From the NCBI GenBank assembly GCA_036345935.2, contig JADWOT020000001.1, positions 36,838,825-36,902,824 of the forward strand: a stretch of 64,000 bases of DNA. The letters are read 5' to 3'. Below the pieces are notes generated by a model that searched no databases, had not been told where the DNA came from, and saw only the letters and a list, made by a program, of their open reading frames with translations. The position numbers and the translations under genes were made by a program. How positions within the stretch are numbered: position 1 is the first letter of the stretch; every line of letters starts with the position of its first letter. This DNA is from Taenia hydatigena (taxonomy: Eukaryota; Platyhelminthes; Cestoda; Cyclophyllidea; Taeniidae). Positions 1 through 13,200 of this stretch are shown piece after piece.

Positions 1-2538
1 CCTTACTGAGGAGGTAGCAGATTTCTAGTGATTCGAATTTTATGTCCACTTCTTTTAGAATTCTTGGAAAGTGATCAAATATCATGGAGATCCGTTGTGC
101 ATTTTGGTCAAATTATTCAGGATTCACTTCATTTTTAGCATGATGATCATAAAATCATGCTTTTGCTTTTGATAAGCAAATCTGATATTAATAGGTGATT
201 TATTCCTGACGATAATTGAATGACTGCATGTATTAGTGTTGTTTCTTCGCAAGACGATGCTTTTTTACGAATTTTGAAATCTGCCATCTGTATCGGTTCA
301 AACAGAATATGCCGATTTCGTAACTGACTAAAGGTTGTAAAGTACTTTTATTTCAAAATGTACTTTGAATTCTCATTAACCCAAATTTGCTGTTCCTTGC
401 ATAGAATTTCCAAAATTACGGGGATTCCCTCCTCCTTTTTACTGGTTAATAAGGACAGGCATGTATAATCAGGGTTTTTGATAGGTTACAATATCCAGAG
501 GTGATTTTGCACATTTTAAACGACCATTTGCACACTTATCCAGTACTTGTGTGGAAAAGTTTTCAAAAACAGGTCAAACATAGTTAGAGTGAATATGCGT
601 AGAACTGCTTGAGGTCCAACTTTTCGATTACGATGAGAGTGTGGCTTGATGCTTTGTGGCGAGAAATAATGCCTAAAAGCCCTCCTGAGAATGATGCAAA
701 AGTGAGTGTTTTTTTTTCCATCGTTAGTGTTAGCTGAACAAGCTATAGATCTTATCTTTACTGTACATCGCAATGGTTGAAGCCGCTTGCCAGCTAGATG
801 AATATCGTTTCATAAAAACGAAGGCTATGCAGGACTTATTTTAGATCTTGCTACAATGTCCATGAGGACTACATTGACAGTCAAAATGCGGATTAACACT
901 AAACGATAAATCTAACAAATGCCAATTTGGGGACTTAGTTCCCCCAAAGCTGCTCTGGTGATAAGATTACAGGTCGTCGTTAATGTGGATTCTTAAAGTG
1001 GTTTTTATATGAACTCCTAAGTATGGGTTTAAATGTTGTTTAAAGCCCAAATTATGCTACACGAGAAAGTACTTTGTCGTGAATTGTAGAAAAAGGGCAA
1101 TGTTCAAGTAATTAAAATATACTTTTCCTGGGCATGAATTAACTTTTGTAACGAATAACCAGACATGTTATTGCGGGGTAGCATTCAAAACAGTCAACCA
1201 TTGGGTGACGCTTGCTGGCGACTAATCGTTGAAATTCAACGGACTATTGAGTTAAACTTTTCCATTTGGATTGAAGTCGACACAGAATGAATGATTCCAA
1301 CGTTTATTTGTTTGCTTGACTAATGGATAGAGAAAGGGAATTTCCCTCTCATGAATAACGGGCGTAAACCTGCGAAACTTTTGACACATTTGCTCTGCAT
1401 TGTGCTCTCCGAGATTTTTACTAACTTAATTGTTAGAAAAAGACGGACTGGAGGTGAAGTATAATGTGGGAACGTGGCTCCGTTAAGGGCGATTTTGGAT
1501 GATATCGTGTCAACGTTGTGGCCTTAAAGTGAAACAGTCACAGAGATCATAATTCCTGTTGTATCACATGAAGGGGGTGGGAAGAGGGGACTAATGAGCT
1601 TAGCAAATATCAAGTCGATTCTGGAATTTCGCAAAACATTCCCCTGTGTAAGATCATATTGTCAACTATTTCTACGCAGCTCTAGTTACTTTTGTCAGGG
1701 GATTGTGACAATAGCGCTACGTAGCATTTTCTTCCATTGTTCTTTGCATTGTTGCAGTGGAAGTACTTCTAATTCGTCAGTAGTTGCGCATATCTCATGT
1801 TTCTCGCTCTTTTTGATTTTCATAACGGGGCTTTGTTTTTCTTTCTTTTGGATGGTGTTTAATAGAAAGCCCATTTACGTTATTCACTTTTGTTTAAATC
1901 AGAGTTCTATTCCATAGCTCTCCGTCTTCACTATCATTTCACCATAGCATTAGCATCACAAGATCATTTTAACACAGAAGTCAGATGTTCAAATGTAATT
2001 CCGTTAAATATTCTTATAAGCATTTTTGACGAGCGATTTAGCCTAATTCAATGCAGGTCTTATTCATAAAGCAGATTTAGAAGTCAAAGTAATTAATCCA
2101 TTTTCAACAATAAAAGTGGTATCAGCCTTCTCTCACCCTCCTCCCTCTCAATAAAAGTTGCTTATTCAACGAAATTTTTCGAGCAAACAAAAACAGTAAT
2201 TTTATGAATGCAGGCTTACTACTACATCATCTAACACTCCACACTGTCGTTATTAATGCAGTCTCTCGATCGATTCACGCTCCAGTCTCCCATTTAATGT
2301 TTCAATTTTGCTATGGCCTCACCTATTTTCATCGCAATTATTCAGTTACCATTGCTAAAATGTAAAACTCTTGGGAACATTAGATTTCATTTCGCTAGAT
2401 CTCATACTTGATGCTATTGAAGTAATAAGAGGGCTTCAAAACCTTTGCAATGGATTTAACTATCCTTTTTATATGCAACATTAATTTAGGTGATATACGA
2501 TTGACAGGACTGCTTAAAGTATCGTTTTTTGTGCCTAG
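1..2538. other. Stretch without a recognisable gene
   Basis: I see no convincing exon, RNA gene or repeat on either strand. The longest open frame (1594-1917, +) is rich in Cys, Phe and Ser, has no splice context and looks like chance. The stretch is probably intron or upstream sequence of the plus-strand gene whose last exon begins at 2539. Confidence 0.5.
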
Positions 2539-2790
2539 GTAAATCGACGGTGCTACCGAGAGATGTTACAGCGCCACCAACGCAAATATTTAAGCGCTGC
2601 TCATCATGAACTTTTCGATGAAATTGAATCAGCCCCAGTGAGCGCTAACATTCGTCACTATCAGGGGCTTCTAAAAGATAGTGCAACTTCGGTGGAAAAT
2701 GCGGAGGAGGGAAAGGAAAAACCACCGGAACTTCAAGACGTGCTAGCGCTGGAGCATCTGAAAGGTCACGAATACGACTGTGAAAGCTAA
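2539..2790 (+). CDS. Last exon of an unrecognised protein-coding gene (partial)
   Basis: The exon follows a good acceptor (T-rich run, then gtgcctag, AG at 2537-2538). It reads in phase 0 for 83 codons to a TAA at 2788-2790. The peptide is hydrophilic and helix-prone. It starts VNRRCYREMLQRHQRKYL, goes through an acidic Glu/Lys-rich middle, and ends HEYDCES. It has no signal peptide, membrane segment or domain that I recognise, so no function is given. An ATG at 2563 opens the same frame, so a small single-exon gene is possible, but the clean acceptor just upstream favours a terminal exon of a longer gene. Earlier exons would lie further left, and I found none in the window. An AATAAA stands at 3009-3014, about 220 nt past the stop. 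Confidence 0.5.
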   Translation, partial: VNRRCYREMLQRHQRKYLSAAHHELFDEIESAPVSANIRHYQGLLKDSATSVENAEEGKEKPPELQDVLALEHLKGHEYDCES

Positions 2791-5700
2791 CAGCCAATAT
2801 ACACTCACCCAGTATCTTAATGGAGACGTATACATACGCATACGTGCTTAACTATCTTATTCCAATTAGTGAAATTTCTTTGATAATTGTCTCGTGCCAC
2901 CTGTGCACCGAAATGTTTACGCGATTAGCGGGATTGAAATAACAAGCAACGAACAATGCACACGTTGATTTGTCGAAAATTGTCGTTGCAAAAGTACTCT
3001 AAGTAGCTAATAAAAAAGTTACTAAGATGGGACGTAAATAATTATCGTCGTTACACTGCGTTATTATTGGATGATTGATAGGTTGCACAGGCAGCTTTAG
3101 CATGTGTTGATATACGTTCAGATGGGAATATTCGAGGTGATTTGTTTGGAAAAAAATTACATTGGATCATCTGCGCCCGTGAGCACACTTCATCCAAGGG
3201 GGCAAATCTTAGGCGAAACAATTTACAAGTTTCTCATGAATGGCGGTGTTACATCGTTATCAGCTTTCTGTGTCAATTTCTTATAATGTGGCAGATTTCG
3301 ATAGCACTTTGGTATTCGGTTCTTTTTCACCGAAGTATCTTTTCTGCTACTAAATAAAAATACGGGGGTCGCTTTGAACATAGTTGTGTATGAGTTCATG
3401 CGGTTGGAAATTGGTGCGTCTTGTAAGTGGCAAGGCAACTTTAGAAACTTGGTTGTAACACATGTAATCACTGGTCAGTCAGCTGACGCACCCAGCGAAG
3501 TGGCAGATGAGCCTGATGTTCAAATGAACTCTCATCTAAATGTGCTGTGAAGTAATGCAAGTCATCCACATGCTTGTTTTGTCAGCTTTCGATGACGCGT
3601 ACTTCGGCCCCTATGCCATTTCTCAGCATACCACGCTCACTCACAAATGCGAAGAGCACCCGTATCTTTGACTCGCTATTGACGTCACCTTTGCCTCCAC
3701 CAATGACATCAACGCCAGTAATCTTATGTCTCCGTCAAGATCAAAGCAAGTCCAAGTCTAATAGACCTTCCTCTACTAGTGTGTGCAGAAAATAACACTC
3801 AATTTCTTTGTGTTTTCCATAATTTGGCGGGATATGGTCTATCATGGGGTAATTATCAAAACCTCTGGGGCATCTTTTCGCAACAAAAGACTTGCCGTTT
3901 CTATGAGAAGTAAGTAGCATTTTGGGGTGCATAGGAATACATTCACACAAACACATATGAATTTCAAGCGCCACATTGCCTATTGTAAAAGTGCCTTGAT
4001 GTACAAAAATTTCATTTGTAGGAATTCTTCCAATTGTAAAAAATGCGGTTTGACAATGCAAGCAATGGAATGCTGAATAATTACCAAGGGGCAGTCAAGT
4101 TCTCTGCCTGTAATTAGTCGGGAAGATTCCTTATTTTGGCTTTATCTGATTGGAACAATAACAAACCGACCTGCAAATGAGACCACAAAAACTGCTACTT
4201 CACCGACAAGACAATCACCTACGCATCGGTGATTGTCAAGTTAGTAACGCTCTACGTTTGCCTAAGCGGGAAATGTTTGTTTGCAATAACGAACGAGACA
4301 GAGAAACGTACTAATCATCAAATGTAGCAGTATTCAAAGTTCCGCGAATTAATAAATGCCTTTGGGGCCAAATTTTTGGGCAATCTTAGATTTTTACATA
4401 TTTTTTTCATTGCACACAAATAATGCGTTCAAAAAGTTACAATCTCAAATGACAAACACAAGGTTAAAGCGATAAATTCCTTCGAGTTATTTCCATGAAT
4501 TGTACTATTCTACAAATCCATTTAAGCTAAAAGCAGTTGTTAAAAACTCACAGGAATGGATTTCAGTAGGTCTACTAACTATGCAGGATCAATTTTCCAC
4601 ATGGTGTTGTGTGAGCGCAAACAAGGGGCAGATCAAAAGATTTGATCCCTCCTCCTCAAACCACACCTTCGACTGCTTCAAAAAGTGCATCAAAAGGCGG
4701 CTCAAAAAACAGAGACTTTGATTAAGGCACACCACAACAAAACAACTAATGCGGGCTACTTATTGCCTGATCTTCCATCGAGGAACGAGTTAGCTATAAG
4801 TTGAGGATGGAAAGCGTAATTTCGGTGGGTCATCACAATTTGTTCAGTTGCTTTGTCCACTCTCCTTCCAAAGTGGTAGAGTCGAGGAAATTTGATTTAC
4901 CAAACAAGATTGAATAATATTGAGAATCTACAAGGATTGAGGGCATCATTTCTGAAGAATCCTGTATAATCGAAACTAAACTTACTGGAACTTTGACAAA
5001 TTCGGTCCATTAAACACGATATTACTTATTTAATAACATAAAGTAATTTGCTATGCAAATTATGACGTGGTGTGCTTTCCGATGTTTCTTATTCACAGCG
5101 GTGTGCCAACGGTGTGTCTCATTACTTCAATAAGGGTGTGTATACTTGCAAAATTTTAAGAAGCGCTCGAATATCAAGCTAAAAATTAAATTCATGGCAA
5201 GATCGACACTTACTACGCTACACGTGATTTGGGTGGTGGCAGATGGTAAATGCCGCTTCATTGTCTCAAGTTTTTCATCAAACGCCTAGCACTTTGTTCT
5301 TACAGAAAAAAAACACCTAAAGAGGGGTTTCACCGTATCATAAATGTCTCATTTGCGATTACGCGGAAGCGATGTGTCGTAACCGGACACCACTGCTCCA
5401 GTTTCTTTTGGCCGTCGTGTTCACTGCCTGCGCAGGCACACGTGTGCACACGCCGATGTATGAGTGATTAAATGTCGCCATTCTGAGGCACAGAAAATCG
5501 GATATTTTGCCAATTCGCCTTGCTGCCATTTGCATTTGGTGCGGAAAAAAATGCATCTCAGAAGCTAAGCATGAAGTGAAGAATAATGGCTTCTTGGTGT
5601 AACCAAAATGATTGACCTCAATTTCTCGTCCCAACATAGAGGAAACACTTCCCACATTTTGCTATTTTGAAGAAATGATTTTGAGCTCATCTTGGTTAAC

Positions 5701-6610
5701 TCAAATAAAAATCTTACGTAAGTAGTCAAAATGAATGGTTATGTGCGAACGCCGCTCCACACAAAATTTTGGACTGTTACTCCACAGCGCATTGTTTTTT
5801 TGTTGGAGGCAAATGAAAACCTTTATGCCAACATAATTAATTTAACACAGGGTCAAGGTAAAGTAGCCGCCACCATACCATCAGCAAGGCAGATGTTAGC
5901 GGTTTTTGCGTATGCTTCAACTCTTAATGCATAGCTTTCAAGTAAACTTTTATAGCTTCCTAGTGAATACTTTGACTTTCATGATACTTAAATTTTAAGA
6001 TAGTTCTTTTTACATTTTCTGCAAACCTTTTTTAAAATCATAATGTCACACTTCATTTTCTTGTTTGACCGCATCTTTGGCCTCAACGACTACATGTTTA
6101 AAGTAATGTTGTTTCTATTACGACAAAAGGAACTCTGACATATCAATTACATGAGGACTTATAATTGACTTGGGTTCAGCACACTTCTAGCACTATTGTC
6201 AGCAGCATTGTAAGCTAAATAAGAAAGTTCGAAAATGCTTTAATAAACCACGGCTGTATCTGTTTTAGAACAAATGCATCAATTGAAATTTAGCGCATAG
6301 TAGTCCTTAAAACGAAAGGTGAAACACGTTGATTGGGATGGATGGTAGTGTTGTAAGGGTACTTCACGATTAAATGATTCATCTTTTAGGATAGTCATTC
6401 TCACATATTCACAGCGAAAGCGTGCTTAGAAAGATGAGATTTATAAAATAGGTCTGTATTAAACTAAAAGTGGCTTTAAAGAAATTTTATGCAACACTGT
6501 TATTACACATGCCATTAACACGTAAGAGAATCATGAATCAAAAAGAGGCATTGCTTTAATACTGAAAGTTTAAATTTGAAATGAAGGCCTTCTTAAGCCA
6601 TTTATATCTT
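2791..6610. other. Mostly intergenic stretch with one weak exon candidate
   Basis: This holds the 3' flank of the gene ending at 2790 and DNA with no recognised gene. A possible plus-strand terminal exon starts at 3586 after the acceptor tgcttgttttgtcag. It is open for 69 codons to a stop at 3793-3795, and its peptide is rich in Ser, Thr and Pro. A second frame from the same acceptor is open for only 27 codons. Neither resembles a family I know. Confidence 0.35.
6555..6560 (-). terminator. Candidate poly(A) signal ATTAAA
   Basis: ATTAAA lies about 50 nt past the stop of the gene at 6611-8657 on the same strand, at a normal distance for 3'-end formation. It is one base off the canonical hexamer. 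Confidence 0.4.
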
Positions 6611-8657
6611 CTACAGTCTGCTAACACCGATTTCACGACTGGCCATTGAAGGTACACTGCTTTGTCTGTAAAAATTGGGTTGCATCTGCGATCGACCACC
6701 ACGGGCTCTTAAATAGTTAGAATTGTAAGGAGCATCTTGAGAGTCTGAAGTTTCCTCCTCCGAGTAGTCCACTTCCGATTTCTCCCCAAATTCCAAAGTG
6801 TCCTCATTATTATCTCCATTAACAAAGTCACGAGCCCCTCGACTGTCTGATGTCCTGCTGACCGGCCGCCTGACTGGTGGCGGACGTCCATATCTATCCA
6901 CCTCGTTTTCCTCTTCAAAGTACCCTCTCCGAATAGGCTGATTGCGAGGCAATCCAAGTGAAGTCGATCTGACCGCATACTCTAGACTTTCATCATCCCT
7001 TCTAAATCGTCTTCTTGACCTCCCGGATGGTGTGCTGGAGTTACACTTCTCAGAGGTTAATTCATCCTCTAGCTGAATACGTTGCAAGGAACTTGTGCCA
7101 TGTGAAGTTTGAAGGGCATTTTGACAGCATGAATAGGAGTAACGATGATATTGTCCATTGGGAAGATGAAAAGGATAGGTCTTTTCTCGAAGATCCTTCT
7201 GATTCACCCATTGTTTAGGCATTACAGGGGAGCCATAGGTGGCGTAGTTGATGTTTGGCTGCCTTCGACAGTCTTCGAAATCAATTTTATCGCAATTGTT
7301 TTGATAGTTTCTAGGTAGCAAAATTTGAGGTGACTCACTGAAATTGTGGACGCTATTTGGCCTGCCATAGCTGAAGTGTCGTGATTGAAAGTCTTTGGGT
7401 TGTCTACAATCTCCCTGATGTGTTGAGTCCTAAAAACGTTACAGAGTTATCTCGTCTGTTTGTCCTCTTTCACATAATCAGTAAAACTGCGCTTTGAGAT
7501 CTGCTACTGTCAATTACTAATAAAAATCTAAGATTTAAAATCATGCGCACCATGTGGCGTCAATTCGAATATTACTGTAGCAAGCAGATTGACGCGTAAT
7601 TTCAGAGTAATTTTGTGGGAAAACCGACCTAATTCCAAGCAGCTGAATTTGGATATGTGATTGTTGTATCACGGTAAAGATGCACAATTGTAGAGCTCAA
7701 TTAAATGAAGACCTTACTACAAAGAAAAATTACGAAAGCTGATTGATTTTAATGACTGCGGCACAAAGTTGCGCATTGCGACACAAAATTCTTAATGATA
7801 GACTAATTACCTTAGCGAAGGCATTGAGTAAACCGCAGGTCTGATTAAAATGTATTTTTTGATAAGTACCAAGCTTCATCTATTGGAAGACAGCAGTAGT
7901 GAGTTTTGATAGGCTCACGTAATATCAGATTCTACGGGACCTCGACAATTAGATCAAGGACTTTGAATACTTAGGTCTACCATGAAACGAAAAACAAACT
8001 TACTTTCCACCGATGGAATCTGTCAACCGTACCACCAAAAACTGGTTTTCCGTTAGAGGAGGAGCGGGATTCTGTGTCAAGTCCACTGTCCCAATTAGAG
8101 TTTCCGGTACCATCATTGGACAAAGGATAGTCAGGTTTGGGCAGAGGCTCAACGTACACCGGCCGATAGACACCGTCGTTGTGGGCACGTTCACGTGTTT
8201 CAGCTGTGGTATCAGCGGGTTTTATGGAGTTCTGAGGAACATAAGAAGGAGGATAAGATGCATAGTTGAAAATAGCGGGCTGAGTGGAGGTCAAAGAATG
8301 AACAGAGCCTGTGGGAGATACACATCCTTCCCTGCCACCGGCTAGGCTGATGTGCGACTGTTGCGTTTGGATACGAGGTATTGCAGTCCCATCAGGGAAT
8401 CGATTGTCTCGAAAGAGAACATTGCGACTGCCGGCTGATTGTGAACTATAAAGATTGTTAGAAGTAGTGGCATTGATTGAACTGGGGATGGAGGAGGCCA
8501 TAGAACTTTTATAATCAACCGACTTCATCGCGCTTCCGAGACTTGTTGGAGAATGGGCATTTAACTTGTCCACGCTCCTTGAATTGCTACTTTTTTGCGT
8601 CTTTTTGCCATCAGTCTGCTTATCTTTTCGTCGACGTCCACCAAATCGCAGACCCAT
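6611..8657 (-). CDS. Two-exon serine/arginine-rich protein of unknown function
   Basis: I join exon 1 (8657-8004, donor AAA|gtaagt) to exon 2 (7429-6611, acceptor gtaacgtttttag). Both junctions are phase 0. This gives 490 residues from an ATG that has an in-frame TAG 24 nt upstream to a stop at 6611-6613. The protein starts with a basic patch (MGLRFGGRRRKDKQ) and then runs through low-complexity Ser/Thr/Asn/Tyr sequence. Exon 2 carries an Arg block (SGRSRRRFRR), a proline patch (RYGRPPPVRRP) and an acidic stretch before a basic tail. There is no membrane segment or signal peptide; it looks like a disordered scaffold. The basic N-terminus faintly recalls a patch in the C-terminal half of PAR-3 polarity proteins, which is too weak to name it. 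An upstream exon entering at an AG just before the ATG cannot be excluded. Confidence 0.6.
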
Positions 8658-9421
8658 TAGCGTGTGTTTGCGTGCCTCTATCTACTGCAAACTACTCTGT
8701 AACCTGCGTGCTTTTAAGCGAGTTGATATTATTGATGGTGAGCACTCGCGAATTGAACTCAAGAGTGAAATGACTCAGCCAATCCTATTGTGTGTGCTCA
8801 CGGGACCAATCTAGAATTGAGAGTAGATGACTTTAGGTATGCAATCAGCCTGCAAACAGAGACATGTACGTTTCTGCTTTACACTTGTTTGTGGTTTTTA
8901 CAAATTTGCACAATTCATCATGAAGTCATTTTTTGACATATGTTCGAAACGTTCACATCAATTTACCTACTTCATTGGCTGGGTGGAAAAGTATTTGCTC
9001 CTCACCATTCTTTATGCTTAAACAGGTGATCTTCTAAAAACAATGAAGCCTTATATTCTGAGATGCGCCTCGATTAATTATGATAGTTGATTTTCAGCAG
9101 TATCTTTAGGTTTTAGTTTTTGAACGGACTGATTAGCCATTATACAGCTACTTGTCAGAAATAGCACAAAAGAACTGTAGCATATTCTTCCGGAATCTAG
9201 AATATAATCAATTTGAGGATGAGAATTCAACTACGAACTTTTCTTAACTTTACCAACACTACAGCAATATAAATAAGCTTTTATAGGAGCAAAATTAGGA
9301 TGTCAGCTTGAAACAAGCTTACGTGCTTATACTGGGTTAATTTTTCAATTAAATTAAAAACCTGGAAAAACAAACAAAAGATGTTTTCGATGTTACAACA
9401 CCCACGTTTCTATAAATTTAC

Positions 9422-9627
9422 CTTTTGGAGAAGAAGCGAGAAAAACATTTAGAACCTCGATTTCCCCGAAGTTTAGTAAAGCCGCCCTTCCAGTCCCCAT
9501 TACGACTGTATTGACTCTCTTCCCTTTGAGACGGTAAAGATTTTGCAATGCAGCCAGCCTGCTTGTGCCAGTGGTAGCCGTAGGAAACAGGAGGTGAACG
9601 AGGATAGTGCTGCAGGTGTCTTTGCAT
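9422..9627 (-). CDS. Candidate exon, possibly a 5' coding exon, unrecognised
   Basis: An ATG at 9627 opens 68 codons plus 2 nt, ending at a donor (TCCAAAAG|gtaaat). Alternatively, an acceptor inside it (acctgcag) would start the exon at HYPRSPPVSYGY. The peptide is basic and rich in Ser, Arg, Gly and Tyr. Its composition resembles the gene at 6611-8657 next to it on the same strand, but the phase (2) does not join directly to that gene's first exon. It could belong to it through an exon I missed, or be a separate gene. A diverged, frame-broken copy lies near 24.7 kb, which shows that this sequence was duplicated. Confidence 0.35.
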
Positions 9628-10162
9628 GATTATGATTGGAAAGCTTTCTGATTTTATGCATTATTTGATGCTTAAATGATAAAGAGTGATGATGCCAAAA
9701 TGATAAAGAAATAGGATGCAAATTTGGCCTCTAATTCATCCACTAACCCAACTCCTAGGTATGAAACCTGGATCCATCCGATTAAACGACTGTAAAAGGC
9801 CTTCAGAGACAATGGGAATGACATCATTGACATGTATTCCCACTTCCGTCGGCAAGGTTTGTTATGCTTAGTGTATTTCAGTTCGCTTTTACTCCATCAA
9901 GCGGTTTTTGCTGACAAGTCTGCATGAAGCTCATTGTGTGATGAAGTAAACATGGGACTCGCTTTGAAGCTGTTCACTTAGGGATTATGGTTCATTGCGA
10001 CCGGGCCCGGCCTTATGTGATTTTAAGTCATTTTAACTTACTAAATAAGACCTGCGTTTACAGGTTCAAGGCTTTATTGAGCAAACTAAACACATGAACG
10101 CCAGCGATAAAACTTACCAATTATCATCAAAAATAAAAACTTATCATTGTAGCATTTTATAT

Positions 10163-10168
10163 TTTATT
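10163..10168 (-). terminator. Poly(A) signal AATAAA of IFT46
   Basis: A canonical AATAAA begins 42 nt after the IFT46 stop codon on the same strand. Confidence 0.65.
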
Positions 10169-10209
10169 TGGTAAATATTCAAAATAACGAAAAACGATGA
10201 GAGGTAGAG

Positions 10210-13200
10210 CTAGGGCGCAGAAATTGCTTCTTCACTGAACTTCTTATTCTCGCTCTTTTGAAAATGCTGAAATATGGACGATAATGCATTCATTCGTGTA
10301 AAGTGTTAAATCTAATAAAGGAGAAAATAGTTCATACTTGCGAATTCTTAAATTCCATGTAGAGAGAAAAGAGCAGATGAAGAGACTCGATGCGATCACT
10401 ATAGACGGGAACATCCATTATAGCTGAAATTCAATAAGACCAGTTGGTTATTAAGAAAGTCGAAGTATAGCATTTTAGTCAAAATATCTGCATTTTAATT
10501 ATTTTCCCAGAAAGCCATTAATAAACAGGAATGAGGCTTGGAAAATGAAATGATGGTGGCAAAGCTTAATAAGGTTTCGATTATAAGACTTTTCAAGCAA
10601 ATCGCAAAGTAAAAGAAGGATGTTTTTGCGGCAGTTAATTACTATATCCTTTCCGGCAAAACAAAGGTATCAAAAGTCATGTTTAATCTTGGTGTAAAAT
10701 TACCTTGACCAAAAGCTTACCGCATATTATGTCCACATATTCTTTTAGATCGCAATTAAGTAGCGCTGTTGGTGCCTCTGTCGTTTTGAGAGCTTTTTCA
10801 AAATCCTCGGGCCATCCACTCATGAGAGATGTCAAATCAGGCATTGGTCTTAGAAGAGAAATTGCATTGTTGTTGTTTGCTCCAATCAATTTAGAGATTA
10901 TAAGTAGTTAAAAAATCTAAATAGCATCTGCCTTCTTTACAATGTTAAAGGTTGATGGACAATTCTTCTGGATATATCGTCACAGGATTAGTCAAGTGAA
11001 AGCGCTTTTGACAAGTAGAGGCCTTGTCGACTTTATCATAGCATATAAACAGTAAGCGATGCAAAAAGACAACAATGCACTCCTCTCTAAGTGTATGTGT
11101 TGTAGTCTACTGAGGCAGAACGTCGTTAAAACTTACTCTAGCTTCCTGAAGAGGTTGTTCTTAAGTATTAGTGAGTTTTGCCTTTTTAACTTCAAAGTAT
11201 TATTAATGATATTATCAAAGAATTGAGATGAATGCGACATTGCAAGTAAAGTTGGTTGGACGTGCATTTGATGCACTCGAGCCGATAATAATAATCTATG
11301 CCATAAGCAGAATTTATTATCTAAATAAAGATACCTACGGTCTACCAAAACAAACAAAGTCACATTTCCTTAAAATAAACGCAGATAAATTTCGCTAATG
11401 TCAGTCTCAGGGAAAGTAGCAAAGCAAAATTTAAGCCGGTGATTTGCTGTTACTCATGTGGTAAAGTGGAATTAGTAAAACCGCCGAAACATCAATGGTA
11501 CTGCTTTTGCGGGAGGCACAAATGCTACACTCGCCAGTATGAATGGCTTGTCCAATTTTGCCTAATTGTTTCCTTTCATAGTGCAAACATTGTGCACCAC
11601 CAATGTACGAATCGGAGGTTGGTGACTTTGGATTTTGATGGCCTTTTGTTTCTTTGGCAGAGGATTATCTGATTCTGGTGAATTTACCTTCTTAGAATAC
11701 TACATTTGTGACGTTATTGAGGCAATAGACCACATGCAAAATTAAGTACGACCGACCAAAAATTGTGGAACCTTTTTAGAGGAACAATAAAGCAAAACTC
11801 GAGTTTTTTTAATCCTAATGCGACTTGATACACACTACATTGGAAATTGAGCTTGTCTAAGGCAAAATTGAACTTGATTTGAAGGGAAAGAATGATTGCT
11901 ACTTGCTCCTTAGAGCAGGAGGGGAGACAGGTGAACTATGAGAGTGAAATGTAGTTCACATTTCATGCCGTCTTTACTTCTCCCTAGGTGTTTTTGCATC
12001 AAAACATCCCCACCAAGAGTTTCGTAAAATAAATATATGAGTTCACGAGACCAGTTTATTGACATCTATTCAAAAAGATCTTAACGATAATGTCATATTA
12101 TTCCATTCCTTGAGTTTACCGTATGGTCATCTACCCTGTCAATTGTTTAGTATGCACTTTGATTTGTTGAATAGATGTAGCAGGCAATTATACGATCGTC
12201 CTTGTTACAAGTCATTGCCTCAAGCACGAGTTTCTCATGATATGACGATGCTTTTATTGACATCTATCGTGCACTTAATCAACCTGGGAATGACGACGCT
12301 TGTACAACCACTTAGGCTGTTCACGTACCACCATGAACACCACGAATTATTGCCCACTTTAACATAGTTAGTAATTTGCATTCCCTTCAACTCGGAAACG
12401 AAGAAACCCCATTTCGCATGGCTTTATTCTAAGCCTAATTTCAAATGAAGCAGGGTTTATTTAATAACTCATGCTTTTGACAATGTTTGAAAACGCTACC
12501 TCGACTCATTGGAAATTCCTAACAGCTTTTAGCCCTTGCTTTTAACAAGCCCCACGTAATAGCAGCACTTCGAGGCAAGAATTGTGCATACAAGTGAAGT
12601 ATCTAGAGTCGTATTATTTGCTATAGCTGTAATTTGTACACATATTATTGGCAAATAATAGACATCGGTTTATAATGCTATTTATTTCGTGCCAAAGCCT
12701 TACCTAGAACGTGAAGTATTTTTGCTCCGAAACGGTTTTGCTCATCTGGAACAATTTCGAGTTTGACAGCCAACAAGTGCCTAATGTTATGCTTTAAAAA
12801 GATTCTGTAATGCTTAATCATTCACGCCTTATTCCCAACATTAATTTACATTATTCTGATGCGTCTAAAAGGAAGGCTAATAAAACAGTTTTTTAACCCA
12901 AAGGACGAATGACAATTTTCTAAACTAAACAATCAAAATAGGTTAATGCCAAATACAAAGTATATTAAAGCAATCATACTTAATGTGCCATTTAGTACAA
13001 TGCTACGGTCTACGCGATCAAAGAACTCAACAAAGTATGCTGTGCATGGCTTGATGGGCCCTACTGGACTACTCACCCACAAGGGACTCAAAGAACGAAG
13101 TAACCACGACTGCTTGTTACAAATGAAATTATTGTTTGCATTTACTGTGAATAATTAATTGCTCCAAAAGTATACATTTTCACGACAAAGTACGTACATT

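Noticed and set aside
8013..8345. 110-codon plus-strand frame
   Set aside because: It lies antisense to exon 1 of the serine/arginine-rich gene and is a shadow of it.
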